64,000 nt of DNA from Enterococcus caccae ATCC BAA-1240 (GTDB lineage Bacteria > Bacillota > Bacilli > Lactobacillales > Enterococcaceae), in NCBI RefSeq assembly GCF_000407145.1, contig NZ_KE136476.1, positions 310,001 through 374,000 on the forward strand, given 5' to 3'. The first letter of the stretch is position 1; the number at the start of each line of letters is the position of its first letter. This document shows positions 45,444 through 53,847 of this stretch, one piece after another. The notes beneath the pieces are model-generated. The model was not told where the DNA came from. It was given only the letters and a program-made list of their open reading frames with translations, and did not search any database. A program made the translations under genes and the position numbers.

Positions 45444-47609
45444 TTAGATAACGCAACTTTCGCATTGGTTGCTACCGATTTCTTCAGCATCGTCAGTAAA
45501 TGTTCGTACATAATAAATTGATTTAATGCCTTTATGGAAAGCGTAATGACGCAAAATATTCAAATCACGTGTTGTTTGTTTTGGAGAATCTTTCCATTCA
45601 TATAAGCCTTCTGGAATTTCAGAACGCATAAACAGAGTTAAACTCATGCCTTGATCCACATGTTGTTGGGCTGTTGCATAAACATCGATGACTTTACGCA
45701 TATCCATATCATAAGCAGATGTGTAATAAGGAATCGTGTCATTTGCCAAGTAAGGAGCAGGGTAATAAATTTTACCGATTTTCTTTTCTTGACGCTCTTC
45801 GATCATGCGAGTAATCGGATGAATACTAGCACTTGTATCATTGATATAAGAGATAGAACCGTTCGGTGCTACAGCTAAACGATTTTGGTGATATAAACCA
45901 TCTTTTTTCACTGCATCACGTAATGCTGCCCAATCAGAAGCACTCGGCACAAAAATGTCTTTAAAGATTTCTTTGACTTTGTCTGATTTAGGAGTGAAGT
46001 CTCCTTCAATATACTTGTCGAAATATGAACCATTCGCATAATCTGATTTGTCAAAATTATGGAAGGTTTCATTGTATTGTTTTGCAATGTTGTTACTTTC
46101 TACTAAAGTCCAGTAGTTTAATAAAGTAAAGTAAACATTGGTGAAATCTAGTGAGTCTTCAGAGCCATATTCCATATGGTTCTTAGCAAAGAAAGTATGC
46201 AGCCCCATTGCACCAAGCCCAATTGTGTGACTTAATTTATTTCCGTTTTGAATAGAAGGAACTACATCGATATCTGAAGCATCTGTAACAAAAGTTAACG
46301 CACGTGTCATTGCACGAACAGATTTACCAAAATCAGGGCTATCCATCAAGTTAACGATATTTGTTGAACCTAAGTTACAGCTGATGTCAGTACCTAATGT
46401 CTCATATTCTTGTTTACCATTTAAAACAGAAGGTGTTTGAACTTGTAGAATTTCTGAACATAGATTACTCATGATGATTTTGCCATAAGCTGGGTTGCTT
46501 CTATTGGCTGTATCAATATTGATGATATATGGGTAACCAGATTCTTGTTGTAATTTAGAGATTTCATTTTCTAAATCACGCGCTTTGATTTTACGTTTGC
46601 GAATTTTTGGATTCGCAACTAGATTATCATATTCTTTTGTAATATCAACATAAGAGAAAGGCACGCCATACTCACGTTCTACGCTATAAGGACTGAATAA
46701 ATACATATCTTCATTATTACGAGCTAATTCATAAAATTTATCAGGAACGACAACGCCTAAAGACAAAGTTTTCACACGAACTTTTTCATCCGCATTTTCT
46801 TTTTTCGTTGAAAGGAACATTTCGATATCTGGATGGAAGACGTTTAGGTAAACGACTCCTGCACCTTGACGTTGACCTAATTGATTAGAATAGCTAAAGC
46901 TATCTTCGAATAATTTCATAACAGGAACCACGCCGCTGGCAGCTCCTTCATAACCTTTGATTGGTGCTCCTGCCTCACGTAAGTTCGCTAATGTGATTCC
47001 CACACCGCCGCCAATACGTGATAATTGTAAAGCTGAGTTGATTGAACGGCCAATGCTGTTCATATCATCTGTCACTTGGATCAAGAAACAAGAAACAAGT
47101 TCACCACGACGTTTACGTCCTGCATTTAAGAAAGAAGGTGTTGCAGGTTGATAACGTTGATGGATCATTTCATCTGCCAATACTAGAGCTAACTCTTCGT
47201 TGCCATCAGCAAAATACAATGCATTGAAAGCCACACGATCTTCGTAGCTTTCTAAGTATTCAGTTCCTTCATTATTTTTAAGTGCATATTGTGAATAAAA
47301 CTTGTACGCTGCCATAAATGATTTGAATTCAAACTGTTGTTCATCAAGAAACGTATATAATTGTTCAATAAAACCCATAGAATATTTTTCAATAAATGCT
47401 GTTTCTAGGTAGTCATTTTCGATTAAGTAATTAATTTTTTCTTCTATAGTATTAAAAATTCTTGTATTAGGAAGGACATTTTCTTTGAAGAAAGCTTCCA
47501 GGGCTTCTTTATCCTTATGTAAAGGAATTTGCCCATCTACAGGACGATTGATCTCATTATTCAGCTTAAAATAGCTAACATCTTTAATTTCTTTTAGACT
47601 CAAGTTCAT
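45444..47609 (-). CDS. nrdE: Class Ib ribonucleotide reductase alpha subunit NrdE
   Basis: 721-residue catalytic subunit reducing ribonucleoside diphosphates. Redox-active cysteines are in GELVSCFLIQ and in NLGSTNIV context (ISCNLGSTN), and the C-terminal pair is NQCESCVI, which receives electrons from NrdH. Radical-transfer and active-site stretches such as RLAVAPNGSISYIND are conserved. The start lies 26 bp inside nrdI, so translation is coupled; there is no strong ribosome binding site. Gene order nrdH-nrdI-nrdE-nrdF. Confidence 0.96.
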   Translation of the reverse strand: MNLSLKEIKDVSYFKLNNEINRPVDGQIPLHKDKEALEAFFKENVLPNTRIFNTIEEKINYLIENDYLETAFIEKYSMGFIEQLYTFLDEQQFEFKSFMAAYKFYSQYALKNNEGTEYLESYEDRVAFNALYFADGNEELALVLADEMIHQRYQPATPSFLNAGRKRRGELVSCFLIQVTDDMNSIGRSINSALQLSRIGGGVGITLANLREAGAPIKGYEGAASGVVPVMKLFEDSFSYSNQLGQRQGAGVVYLNVFHPDIEMFLSTKKENADEKVRVKTLSLGVVVPDKFYELARNNEDMYLFSPYSVEREYGVPFSYVDITKEYDNLVANPKIRKRKIKARDLENEISKLQQESGYPYIINIDTANRSNPAYGKIIMSNLCSEILQVQTPSVLNGKQEYETLGTDISCNLGSTNIVNLMDSPDFGKSVRAMTRALTFVTDASDIDVVPSIQNGNKLSHTIGLGAMGLHTFFAKNHMEYGSEDSLDFTNVYFTLLNYWTLVESNNIAKQYNETFHNFDKSDYANGSYFDKYIEGDFTPKSDKVKEIFKDIFVPSASDWAALRDAVKKDGLYHQNRLAVAPNGSISYINDTSASIHPITRMIEERQEKKIGKIYYPAPYLANDTIPYYTSAYDMDMRKVIDVYATAQQHVDQGMSLTLFMRSEIPEGLYEWKDSPKQTTRDLNILRHYAFHKGIKSIYYVRTFTDDAEEIGSNQCESCVI

Positions 47610-47961
47610 TCACTACTTTCTTAAAGGATTCCACGTCTTCGTTCGTGCCGCTAAATTCAAACGCAAAAAGCATTGGAACGTTGTAATCACGTGCTATGTC
47701 TTTGGCTGTATACACATATAACTCTGCGAAATTGAGGTTTCCGCCTCCAGCAACGCCTTGCAGGTATTCTTGATTGTTCTTGTAATCAAGAAAATCGTTC
47801 ACTACTTCAGTGATTTCTTGGTCATAAGTAGGAACGACTAAGACAAAAGGCTCATTTATCTCAAAAAAAGGATTCGCAGGCTCAATTTCATAAGCTGCTA
47901 AATCCAATTTTTTAATGAAGCGTCTCGTTTGTCCGGTGACTGAAAAATAAACAATTTTCAT
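47584..47961 (-). CDS. nrdI: NrdI flavodoxin-like maturase
   Basis: 125-residue flavodoxin-like protein that supplies the oxidant for assembling the Mn2-tyrosyl cofactor of NrdF. VYFSVTGQTRRFIKKL is the FMN phosphate-binding region and LVVPTYD and VAGGGNLNFAELY are conserved. It is one base after the nrdH stop and overlaps nrdE by 26 bp. Confidence 0.93.
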   Translation of the reverse strand: MKIVYFSVTGQTRRFIKKLDLAAYEIEPANPFFEINEPFVLVVPTYDQEITEVVNDFLDYKNNQEYLQGVAGGGNLNFAELYVYTAKDIARDYNVPMLFAFEFSGTNEDVESFKKVVNELESKRN

Positions 47962-47962
47962 T

Positions 47963-48187
47963 TTAGCTAGCCAATTGTTTTAATTGATCAGGACGGAATC
48001 CTACAACTGTTGTAGCATCAGAAGTGATAACCGGAACACTTTGGAATCCTTGTTCTTTTAACCAGTCGATTGCGTCTGGTTGGATATCGATATTTACTTC
48101 TTCAAATGCTATATTATTCTCGCTTAAAAAGCGTTTTGCCATTTTACATTGGATACAATTATTTTTAGAAAAGATTTTTACGTTCAT
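47963..48187 (-). CDS. nrdH: Glutaredoxin-like protein NrdH
   Basis: 74-residue thioredoxin-fold electron donor for NrdE. The redox motif is CIQCKM near residues 11-16, and the C-terminal VVGFRPDQL is the typical NrdH end. It is the first gene of the nrd operon, behind a strong promoter and NrdR-like boxes. A GGGGG-containing ribosome binding site (TTGAGGGGG) precedes the ATG. Confidence 0.95.
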   Translation of the reverse strand: MNVKIFSKNNCIQCKMAKRFLSENNIAFEEVNIDIQPDAIDWLKEQGFQSVPVITSDATTVVGFRPDQLKQLAS

Positions 48188-48219
48188 TTTTAATTCCCCC
48201 TCAATTAGTTTACTTCACT

Positions 48220-48247
48220 AGTATAAATCTCTCACGGAAAAAGTCAA
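48220..48247 (-). promoter_or_regulatory. nrdHIEF promoter
   Basis: On the minus strand -35 TTGACT (48242-48247) and -10 TATACT (48220-48225) are separated by 16 bp, 33 bp from the nrdH start. Confidence 0.75.
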
Positions 48248-48254
48248 CACTTAG

Positions 48255-48301
48255 GCACTACATATTGTGGTTGTTTTTAGATGGAATACCATGTTTTGTG
48301 T
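48255..48301 (-). promoter_or_regulatory. Two NrdR-box-like sites 31 bp apart
   Basis: GCACTACATATTGTGG (48255-48270) and ATACCATGTTTTGTGT (48286-48301) match the NrdR consensus ACACwATATATwGTGT at 13 and 12 of 16 positions by eye. The centre-to-centre distance of 31 bp is the usual NrdR spacing. They lie just upstream of the nrdH -35. Confidence 0.7.
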
Positions 48302-48509
48302 TTTTGAAAGAAATATGAAAGCACGTATTCTCTAGATTTGAGCGACTTTTATTGCCATTTTTGTGTTTAAAAAAGAAATTTATTAAATTTTGAATTAGAA
48401 AATTCAGTGTCTAAAGCACAAGATATAGTGGTCAATTAAAATAAGGCACACTATTAAACGAGGCAAGTACAAGTTGCTAAATGTTTTCTTACTATAGGTA
48501 GAAAGAACA

Positions 48510-48538
48510 TTGATTTAAGTCTCACAAACGGGTATACT
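48510..48538 (+). promoter_or_regulatory. feoAB promoter
   Basis: TTGATT (48510-48515) and TATACT (48533-48538) with a 17-bp spacer. The transcript would start inside the Fur-like box. Confidence 0.75.
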
Positions 48539-48541
48539 TAA

Positions 48542-48561
48542 TGAGAACGATTATCAATATC
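48542..48561 (+). promoter_or_regulatory. Fur-box-like operator of feoAB
   Basis: TGAGAAC-G-ATTATCA (48542-48556), extended to 48561, matches the 19-bp Fur consensus at about 15 positions. It sits at the expected transcription start, fitting iron-dependent repression. Confidence 0.7.
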
Positions 48562-48581
48562 AATGGATATTGTAATGAAAC

Positions 48582-48613
48582 TTTTTCACAAATGGTAGTG
48601 GAGTTTGTGAAAA
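48582..48613 (+). repeat. Hairpin in the feoAB leader
   Basis: Perfect 11-bp inverted repeat TTTTTCACAAA / TTTGTGAAAAA with a 10-nt loop, between the promoter and the feoA start. No T-run follows, so it is not a standard terminator. Confidence 0.55.
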
Positions 48614-48671
48614 AATATAAAGTGAAAGTTTTTACTATAAAATAGCTGTTAAAAATAAGGAGGACCACTAA

Positions 48672-49139
48672 ATGTTGACATTGGCACAAGCAAAATTAAA
48701 CAAGGTTTATATGATTGAAGAGGTTCAGGCAGAGGGTTTTGCAAAGACGCACTTGAATAACCTTGGTTTTGTGCCAGGTGGTAAAGTTGTGTTGGTAAAT
48801 TATTCTGGTGAGAATGGAATTGTTTTGTTGCACAATAGCCGGATTGCAATCAATTTATCTGTATTGAAACAGATTATTATAGTAGAAAAAAGCCTTAGCG
48901 AAGAAAATTGGCTATCGCTAGATCAATTGATGGTCGGTGAGAAAGGCCGTGTAATCGGCATCCATGGGCAAGGAGTAGTAAAGAGGCGGCTAATGGATAT
49001 GGGGTTGACAAAGGGAGTAGAGCTTCTTGTTAGAAAAATGGCGCCATTAGGAGATCCGATCGAAATCAATCTTCGTGGTTATGAATTAACGTTGAGAAAA
49101 AATGAAGCAGAATTAGTATTGGTGCAGAAAGAGGGGTAA
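48672..49139 (+). CDS. feoA: FeoA protein with two FeoA (SH3-like) domains
   Basis: 155-residue protein made of two tandem FeoA domains, about residues 1-75 and 80-155; classic FeoA has one. The repeats share the KxxLxxLGFVPG / RRLMDMGLTKG pattern. FeoA binds and supports the ferrous iron transporter FeoB, encoded 3 bp downstream. ATG follows AAGGAGGA. It is regulated through the Fur-like box upstream. Confidence 0.92.
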   Translation: MLTLAQAKLNKVYMIEEVQAEGFAKTHLNNLGFVPGGKVVLVNYSGENGIVLLHNSRIAINLSVLKQIIIVEKSLSEENWLSLDQLMVGEKGRVIGIHGQGVVKRRLMDMGLTKGVELLVRKMAPLGDPIEINLRGYELTLRKNEAELVLVQKEG

Positions 49140-49142
49140 GAA

Positions 49143-51296
49143 ATGAAAGAACAGCATATTGCGTTGACAGGAAATCCAAATAGTGGGAAAACAACCGCTT
49201 TTAATGCACTGACTGGTGCAAATCAATATGTAGGAAATTGGCCTGGTGTTACTGTCGAGCGTAAAGAAGGGAAGTTTAAAAAAGACAAGCAACTAACGAT
49301 TCAAGATTTACCTGGTATTTATTCTCTCTCCCCATACACGCCAGAAGAAGTGGTTGCCAGAAATTATTTATTAAGCGGGAGTCCGGATGTCATTGTTAAT
49401 ATTGTTGACGCTACGAATTTAGAACGAAACTTATATTTAACCACACAATTGATGGAAATAGGGATTCCAGTTGTAGTTGGCTTGAACATGATGGATATTC
49501 TGGATAAAACTGGAAGAAAAATCAACATTGAAAAACTGTCCTATGGATTAGGTGTAGACGTTTTTGGCATTAGTGCTTTAAAAAATCGTGGGTTGGATGA
49601 CCTGGTAAAAAGAGCAGCCAAAGCCGCTAAAGTTTTTCCGCAAGAGTTTAATTATCCAACCTATGATAACCGTTTAGAAGCAGCATTAAACGAAATTATG
49701 GATGTTGTGGGAACTAGTGTATTGGAAAAACAAACACGTTGGTACAGCATTAAATTATTTGAAAGAGATGTTAGAGTTTCCGATGAACTAGAATTGAGCA
49801 TGTTACAGAAAAAAGAGATAGAAGAAATTATTAAAATTACAGAACGAATTTTTGGTGATGATAGTGAATCAATCATTATCAATGAACGCTATGAGTTCAT
49901 CACCCGTTTGACTGCTCTTTGTGCAATCGAAAAAAATGAGATAACATTTAGTACAAGTGATAAAATCGATCGAATTGTGACCAATCGTTGGTTGGCTTTA
50001 CCGATTTTTGCCCTGATCATGTGGTTTGTTTATTACTTAGCGATTCAAACAGTCGGAACTATGGGAACAGATTGGATCAACGATGAATTATTTGGAAATT
50101 TTGTACCAAATACAGTTGAAGGTCTATTAGCTAATTGGCAAGTAGCACCTTGGATGCAAAGCTTGATTTTAGATGGGATCATTGCTGGAGTTGGAGCTGT
50201 GTTGGGTTTCTTGCCACAGTTAGCAGTTTTATTCTTATGTCTGGGTTTTTTAGAAGATTGCGGTTATATGTCGAGGATTGCTTTTGTCATGGATCGCTTG
50301 TTTCGAAAATTTGGATTATCAGGAAAATCGTTTATTCCGATGTTGATAGCAACAGGTTGTGGTGTGCCAGGTGTCATGGCTAGTCGTACGATTGAAAATG
50401 AAAAAGACCGTAAGATGACGATCATGGTTACAACATTTATGCCTTGTTCCGCAAAATTACCGATTATTGCCTTGATTGCGGGCGCTTTTTTCCCGAAAAG
50501 TAGTTGGGTTTCACCATCCGCATATTTTATTGGGATTGCAGCAATTGTATTATCGGGCATTGCGTTGAAAAAGACTCGTTCATTTTCTGGTGATCCAGCA
50601 CCGTTTATCATGGAGTTACCAGCCTATCATATGCCACAGTTAAGTGGTGTTCTTCGTCATGCTTATGATCGTAGTAAATCATTTGTTAAGAAAGCCGGAA
50701 CGATTATTTTCGTGATGAGTATCATTATTTGGTTCACTTCTACGTATACATTTACATTACAAGAAGCAGGTGCCGATCAAAGTATTTTAGCAAACTTAGG
50801 GAAAATCATTGCACCGCTATTTGCACCACTTGGCTGGGGCACTTGGCAAGGGGCAGTTGCTACGATTACCGGCTTAGTTGCAAAAGAAAACGTGATCGGT
50901 ACATTCGGGATTTTATTTGGACATTTAGAAGAAGTTTCTGAAAATGGAGTAGAGGTTTGGTCTGCCTTACAGGGTGCATTTACGCCGGTTGCTGCTTATT
51001 CATTTTTAGTTTTTAATTTATTATGTGCGCCATGTTTTGCAGCGATTGGTGCGATTCGCAGAGAAATGGGTGATTGGAAGTGGACTTGGGGAGCAATTGG
51101 GTATCAATGTGGTTTAGCTTATGTCGTTAGTTTTATTATTTATCAATTTGGGCATGTGATTTTTGAAAACGGTCAAGTGGGTATAGGTCTATTGATTGCA
51201 GCATTATTATTGATTGTTATGGGCTATTATTTAGTGCGAAAACCAAAAGCAGTAGAAGAGCCAGTTATCACAATGGCAACATTAGAAAGAGGGTAA
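49143..51296 (+). CDS. feoB: Ferrous iron transporter FeoB
   Basis: 717-residue Fe(II) transporter. The N-terminal G-domain has G1 GNPNSGKTTAFN (about 9-20), G3 DLPGIYS and G4 NMMD. The membrane part starts near residue 280, with two Gate domains including LIATGCGVPGVMASRTIE and PCSAKLPI. Length is typical for Gram-positive FeoB. Operon feoA-feoB-Cys-rich protein. Confidence 0.96.
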   Translation: MKEQHIALTGNPNSGKTTAFNALTGANQYVGNWPGVTVERKEGKFKKDKQLTIQDLPGIYSLSPYTPEEVVARNYLLSGSPDVIVNIVDATNLERNLYLTTQLMEIGIPVVVGLNMMDILDKTGRKINIEKLSYGLGVDVFGISALKNRGLDDLVKRAAKAAKVFPQEFNYPTYDNRLEAALNEIMDVVGTSVLEKQTRWYSIKLFERDVRVSDELELSMLQKKEIEEIIKITERIFGDDSESIIINERYEFITRLTALCAIEKNEITFSTSDKIDRIVTNRWLALPIFALIMWFVYYLAIQTVGTMGTDWINDELFGNFVPNTVEGLLANWQVAPWMQSLILDGIIAGVGAVLGFLPQLAVLFLCLGFLEDCGYMSRIAFVMDRLFRKFGLSGKSFIPMLIATGCGVPGVMASRTIENEKDRKMTIMVTTFMPCSAKLPIIALIAGAFFPKSSWVSPSAYFIGIAAIVLSGIALKKTRSFSGDPAPFIMELPAYHMPQLSGVLRHAYDRSKSFVKKAGTIIFVMSIIIWFTSTYTFTLQEAGADQSILANLGKIIAPLFAPLGWGTWQGAVATITGLVAKENVIGTFGILFGHLEEVSENGVEVWSALQGAFTPVAAYSFLVFNLLCAPCFAAIGAIRREMGDWKWTWGAIGYQCGLAYVVSFIIYQFGHVIFENGQVGIGLLIAALLLIVMGYYLVRKPKAVEEPVITMATLERG

Positions 51297-51300
51297 GAAC

Positions 51301-51432
51301 ATGTCAACATTGATTCTAGCAGTATTGATTTTTGGTGGAGCTGGGTATGTTGTGTATTCTCGCTTCAAAAAAGGAAAGAGCTGTGATGACTGCCACACCA
51401 CATGTCCTGTAAACAAAGAACAAGGGGAATAA
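51301..51432 (+). CDS. FeoB-associated Cys-rich membrane protein
   Basis: 43-residue protein, starting 4 bp after the feoB stop. One transmembrane helix (residues 2-20) is followed by a basic stretch and the cysteine cluster SCDDCHTTCPVNKEQ. It matches the short FeoB-associated Cys-rich family that takes the place of FeoC in Firmicutes. Start ATG 51301, stop TAA 51430-51432. The cysteines may bind iron or sense redox state. Confidence 0.88.
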   Translation: MSTLILAVLIFGGAGYVVYSRFKKGKSCDDCHTTCPVNKEQGE

Positions 51433-51442
51433 AAAAGATTAA

Positions 51443-51482
51443 ATACAATGAGATAAAACAGTTGTAATTTATTTCATTGTAT
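51443..51482 (+). terminator. Hairpin after the feo operon
   Basis: Stem ATACAATGAGATAAA / TTTATTTCATTGTAT with one mismatch. T-run is weak, so termination efficiency is uncertain. Confidence 0.55.
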
Positions 51483-51495
51483 CTAATGTTCCCTC

Positions 51496-51524
51496 TTGAA
51501 TAAACGACTTTCAAGTGCTACAAT
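51496..51524 (+). promoter_or_regulatory. tRNA-Lys promoter
   Basis: TTGAAT (51496-51501) and TACAAT (51519-51524) with a 17-bp spacer, 20 bp before the tRNA. Confidence 0.65.
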
Positions 51525-51543
51525 ATTTAAGTACTAAGTATTT

Positions 51544-51608
<65 letters not shown>

Positions 51609-51616
<8 letters not shown>

Positions 51617-51640
51617 TTGGGTGCCAAACCCACGAGAACG
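51609..51640 (+). repeat. Left attachment site core (attL)
   Basis: 32-bp sequence starting ACGACCCATTGGGTGCC and ending GAGAACG, identical to 58969-59000. It includes the last 8 nt of tRNA-Lys and a small TGGGT/ACCCA hairpin. Confidence 0.92.
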
Positions 51641-51697
51641 AAGGACTATCGGCGCTATTGCAGCGTTTCGAAGATAATCCTTGCGTTCTTATTTTTA
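51616..51697 (+). terminator. Element-borne structured tRNA terminator
   Basis: Large stem: GAACGAAGGACTATC pairs with GATAATCCTTGCGTTC around an inner CGCT/AGCG hairpin and a TTTCGAA strand, then TTATTTTTATT. The same fold with changed but paired bases follows the right repeat (58976-59054). Confidence 0.75.
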
Positions 51698-51700
51698 TTC

Positions 51701-51719
51701 TGACCACAAATTGACCACA
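51701..51719 (+). repeat. Candidate integrase arm-type sites, left end
   Basis: TGACCACA at 51701-51708 and TTGACCACA at 51711-51719 are direct repeats just inside the left end. A related TTGACCAC lies near the right end at 58838-58845. Confidence 0.35.
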
Positions 51720-51735
51720 TTTTTCATAAATCAAA

Positions 51736-51778
51736 AAGCCATTAGCACAGACTTCGCCAAGTCGATTGCTAGTGGCTT
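51736..51778 (-). terminator. Terminator of the element's left XRE gene
   Basis: AAGCCATTAGCA / TGCTAGTGGCTT stem with inner GACTT/AAGTC. Read on the minus strand it ends in TTTTTGA. Confidence 0.8.
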
Positions 51779-51781
51779 ATA

Positions 51782-52099
51782 TTATTTATTATTCAAAGAT
51801 TTTAAAATCGCTAAAATATGTTCTAATGTTTCGTCATCTAAATCAACCAAATTAGTATTGATTGCTGAAACTAGTTGGCTATGATTCTTAGGTTCATAGA
51901 GAAATTCACTAATGGAAATTTCTAAGTATTCACAAATAGCATAAAGCATTTGAATTGAAGGCATAGAACGTTTATTTTCTATTGAATTAATGTAATTTTC
52001 ATTTTGTCCGATTGCAATACTCATTTCTCTTGCACTGACATTTTTCTTTGTTCTAAATTTATGAAGTCTTTCAGATAAAAAAGTTTCAAAATTATTCAT
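51782..52099 (-). CDS. XRE-family (Cro/C1-type HTH) regulator
   Basis: 105-residue repressor-like protein. The helix-turn-helix spans about residues 12-65 (KNVSAREMSIAIGQNENYINSI with IENKRSMPS), and the C-terminal 35 residues form a short dimerisation tail. It is divergent from the 99-residue orphan gene, with palindromic sites in the 156-bp gap, fitting an element maintenance repressor. Start ATG 52099; ribosome binding site GGAAG is about 11 bp away. Confidence 0.85.
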   Translation of the reverse strand: MNNFETFLSERLHKFRTKKNVSAREMSIAIGQNENYINSIENKRSMPSIQMLYAICEYLEISISEFLYEPKNHSQLVSAINTNLVDLDDETLEHILAILKSLNNK

Positions 52100-52152
52100 A
52101 GCTATTGTTCACTTCCTTTTACACCATTCTACATCATATAAGTATCGTTTTT

Positions 52153-52205
52153 ACAACATTAAAACAATTATTTGAGTTGTTAAACATTTTTAAATGTTGT
52201 ATAAT
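52153..52205 (+). promoter_or_regulatory. Promoter and operator of the 99-residue orphan gene
   Basis: -35 TTGTTA (52177-52182) and -10 TATAAT (52200-52205) with a 17-bp spacer. ACATTT-TT-AAATGT (52184-52197) lies in the spacer, and ACAACATT (52153-52160) is the inverted match of AATGTTGT (52193-52200). Likely binding sites of the divergent XRE protein. Confidence 0.6.
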
Positions 52206-52255
52206 CTAGAAAAGGAAGTTTTTAAAATAGTAAAAAGAAGGAAAGAGGAATAATT

Positions 52256-52555
52256 ATGGATAATTCAACAAAGCTTGGACTCAAAACTGAAAATAATCAA
52301 CCAATCAAAAAATTAAGTCATCAAGATATTTATGAACTTTATGATATGCTTGAACAATTGAAATCTTGGCAAGAACCACTAAATTTATTAGGACGATTTT
52401 TTGGTGATATGAATCGCCCTGTAGATAAACGTAAGATTGCTAAAGAATACTACTCTTGTTCTCAGATATTTAATATCTTTAATCTAGAGTTCGCTTTTTC
52501 CATGCAAAGGATGGAAACACAAATTAATGAGTTAAGAAGGAGAGAGAAAGTATAA
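52256..52555 (+). CDS. Unrecognised small element protein
   Basis: 99-residue protein, no family recognised. It is soluble and mostly helical, with KLSHQDIYELYDMLEQLKSW, a central FFGDMNRPVDKRKIAKEYY and a charged C-terminal helix ending in ELRRREKV. One cysteine. It is transcribed from a promoter that overlaps XRE-type operators and ends at a strong bidirectional hairpin, so it is the one gene visibly controlled by the left repressor. Candidates include a copy-control, excision or anti-repressor factor; none is shown. Confidence 0.6.
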   Translation: MDNSTKLGLKTENNQPIKKLSHQDIYELYDMLEQLKSWQEPLNLLGRFFGDMNRPVDKRKIAKEYYSCSQIFNIFNLEFAFSMQRMETQINELRRREKV

Positions 52556-52565
52556 GGCATTCCAA

Positions 52566-52621
52566 AAAGAAACTGTGATATCTATCAGAATTTATTTTCT
52601 GATTAGTATCACAGTTTCTTT
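52566..52621. terminator. Bidirectional terminator inside the element
   Basis: Perfect 15-bp outer stem AAAGAAACTGTGATA / TATCACAGTTTCTTT with an inner CAGAA/TTCTG hairpin. It separates the convergent orphan and integrase genes. Confidence 0.9.
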
Positions 52622-52629
52622 ATTTAGTA

Positions 52630-53819
52630 TTAGTTTTGCTGATGCATCAGTTCAGCAAATTTTTCTACAGCTTGTTTGTTTACTTCTTTCGTAACATGAA
52701 GATAAACTTTTCTCATTGTTTTAGAATCTTCGTGACCAATTCTTTCTTGGATTGCTTGTAAATCTACACCAGCTTGCGCAAGTAAACTTACATGTGTATG
52801 TCTAAATTTATGAAGAGATAAATTTTTTGTAATTCCAATTTTTTGAAGATATCTTTTTAAGCGAAAACCGATTGCTCGTCTAGATTCTGGGTACCCAGTG
52901 AAATCACCTTGCAATTTAGCGAAAACAAAGTTCTTATCATGGTAGGCTGGAAATTCTTGCTTTATTTTCATTTGTTCAAAGTTTATACTACTTAGTTGTT
53001 CTAAAACAATTTTATCCACTGAAATAACTCGATTGGATTTTTTCGTTTTAGGTGTAGTAAGTTCATATTCTTGGATTCTATTTTCATTTCTAAACAACGT
53101 TTTATGGACACTAATAGTTTCATTAACAAAATCTATATCATCCCATTGTAAAGCTAATAACTCACCAATTCGAATGCCTGTATAAGCTAATGTTAAAAAA
53201 ATTGAATAATCAAGTATGTTAGTATTTTTTCGGACATAGTCTAAAAATGTTAGTAATTCTTTTTTAGTCAAATAAAGTTCTTCCAGTGATTTTTCTTTTA
53301 ATTCTTCAATGGTAGTGATTCTTTTAGGAATAACGACATTTTCTGTTGGATTTTTCTCTATCAAGTTATTCTCAAAAGCATACTTGAAAATTAATTTACC
53401 GACTATATTCAATGTTTCGATGGTACTTTTACTGTAGTTTTACTAAACAATGTATTCAAAAATTCTTGATAAATGATTGAACTAATTGTTGTAAGTGGAT
53501 ATTGCCCTAAATACTTTTTAAGATTAGGTATTGCAGTTGTTTCACGATTTAATATGGTACTCTTTTTTACACCTGAAAGCTTATATTGCTCAAACCAGTG
53601 GTCTATGACATCAGTAAACAATAAACTCTTGTCGGGTATCGACTGACCTATAGAAACCTTTTGAAATAGCTTAGAAGCGCCCAATTGCGCTTCTTTTTTA
53701 GTTTTAAAGCCTCGTCGAGTTATATACTTGACTTTCCCTGTTTGCATGTCAGTTCCAGCCCTAGTTTTAAACATCCACATTTCACCTTTTTTTGTCTTAT
53801 ACTTTTGAAAGCTTGCCAT
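52630..53819 (-). pseudogene. int: Tyrosine integrase, frameshifted
   Basis: The N-terminal part (53409-53819, 136 residues) has the arm-binding domain (MASFQKYKTKKGEMW) and the start of the core-binding domain. The C-terminal part (52630-53412, 260 residues) has the catalytic domain: Arg in TGIRIGELLAL, HKFRHTH, and the active Tyr in KVYLHVT. The two are out of frame by one base. Adding one A to the AAAA run (minus strand; TTTT at 53427-53430) restores a continuous reading VKSTIETLNIVGK and a normal length of about 396 residues. Either a real inactivating deletion or a sequencing error in a homopolymer. It would have catalysed insertion at tRNA-Lys. Confidence 0.85.
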
Positions 53820-53847
53820 TGTTCAGTTCCTTTCCGAAACTTCCAAA

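Larger units (their letters stand above)
48188..48671. other. Divergent regulatory region between nrdH and feoA
   Basis: 484 bp without a gene. It holds the nrd promoter and NrdR-like boxes on the left and the feo promoter, Fur-like box and leader hairpin on the right. The middle, about 48310-48500, is AT-rich with nothing recognised. Confidence 0.7.

Noticed and set aside
48582-48613. Rex or CRP-type operator in the feo leader
   Set aside because: The half-sites face the wrong way (TTCACAA first, TTGTGAA second) and are separated by 10-14 bp, unlike Rex or CRP sites.
53409-53440. Programmed -1 frameshift in the integrase
   Set aside because: The site reads GTA AAA GTA with no X-XXY-YYZ slippery heptamer and no clear stimulatory structure, so a deletion or sequencing error is more likely.
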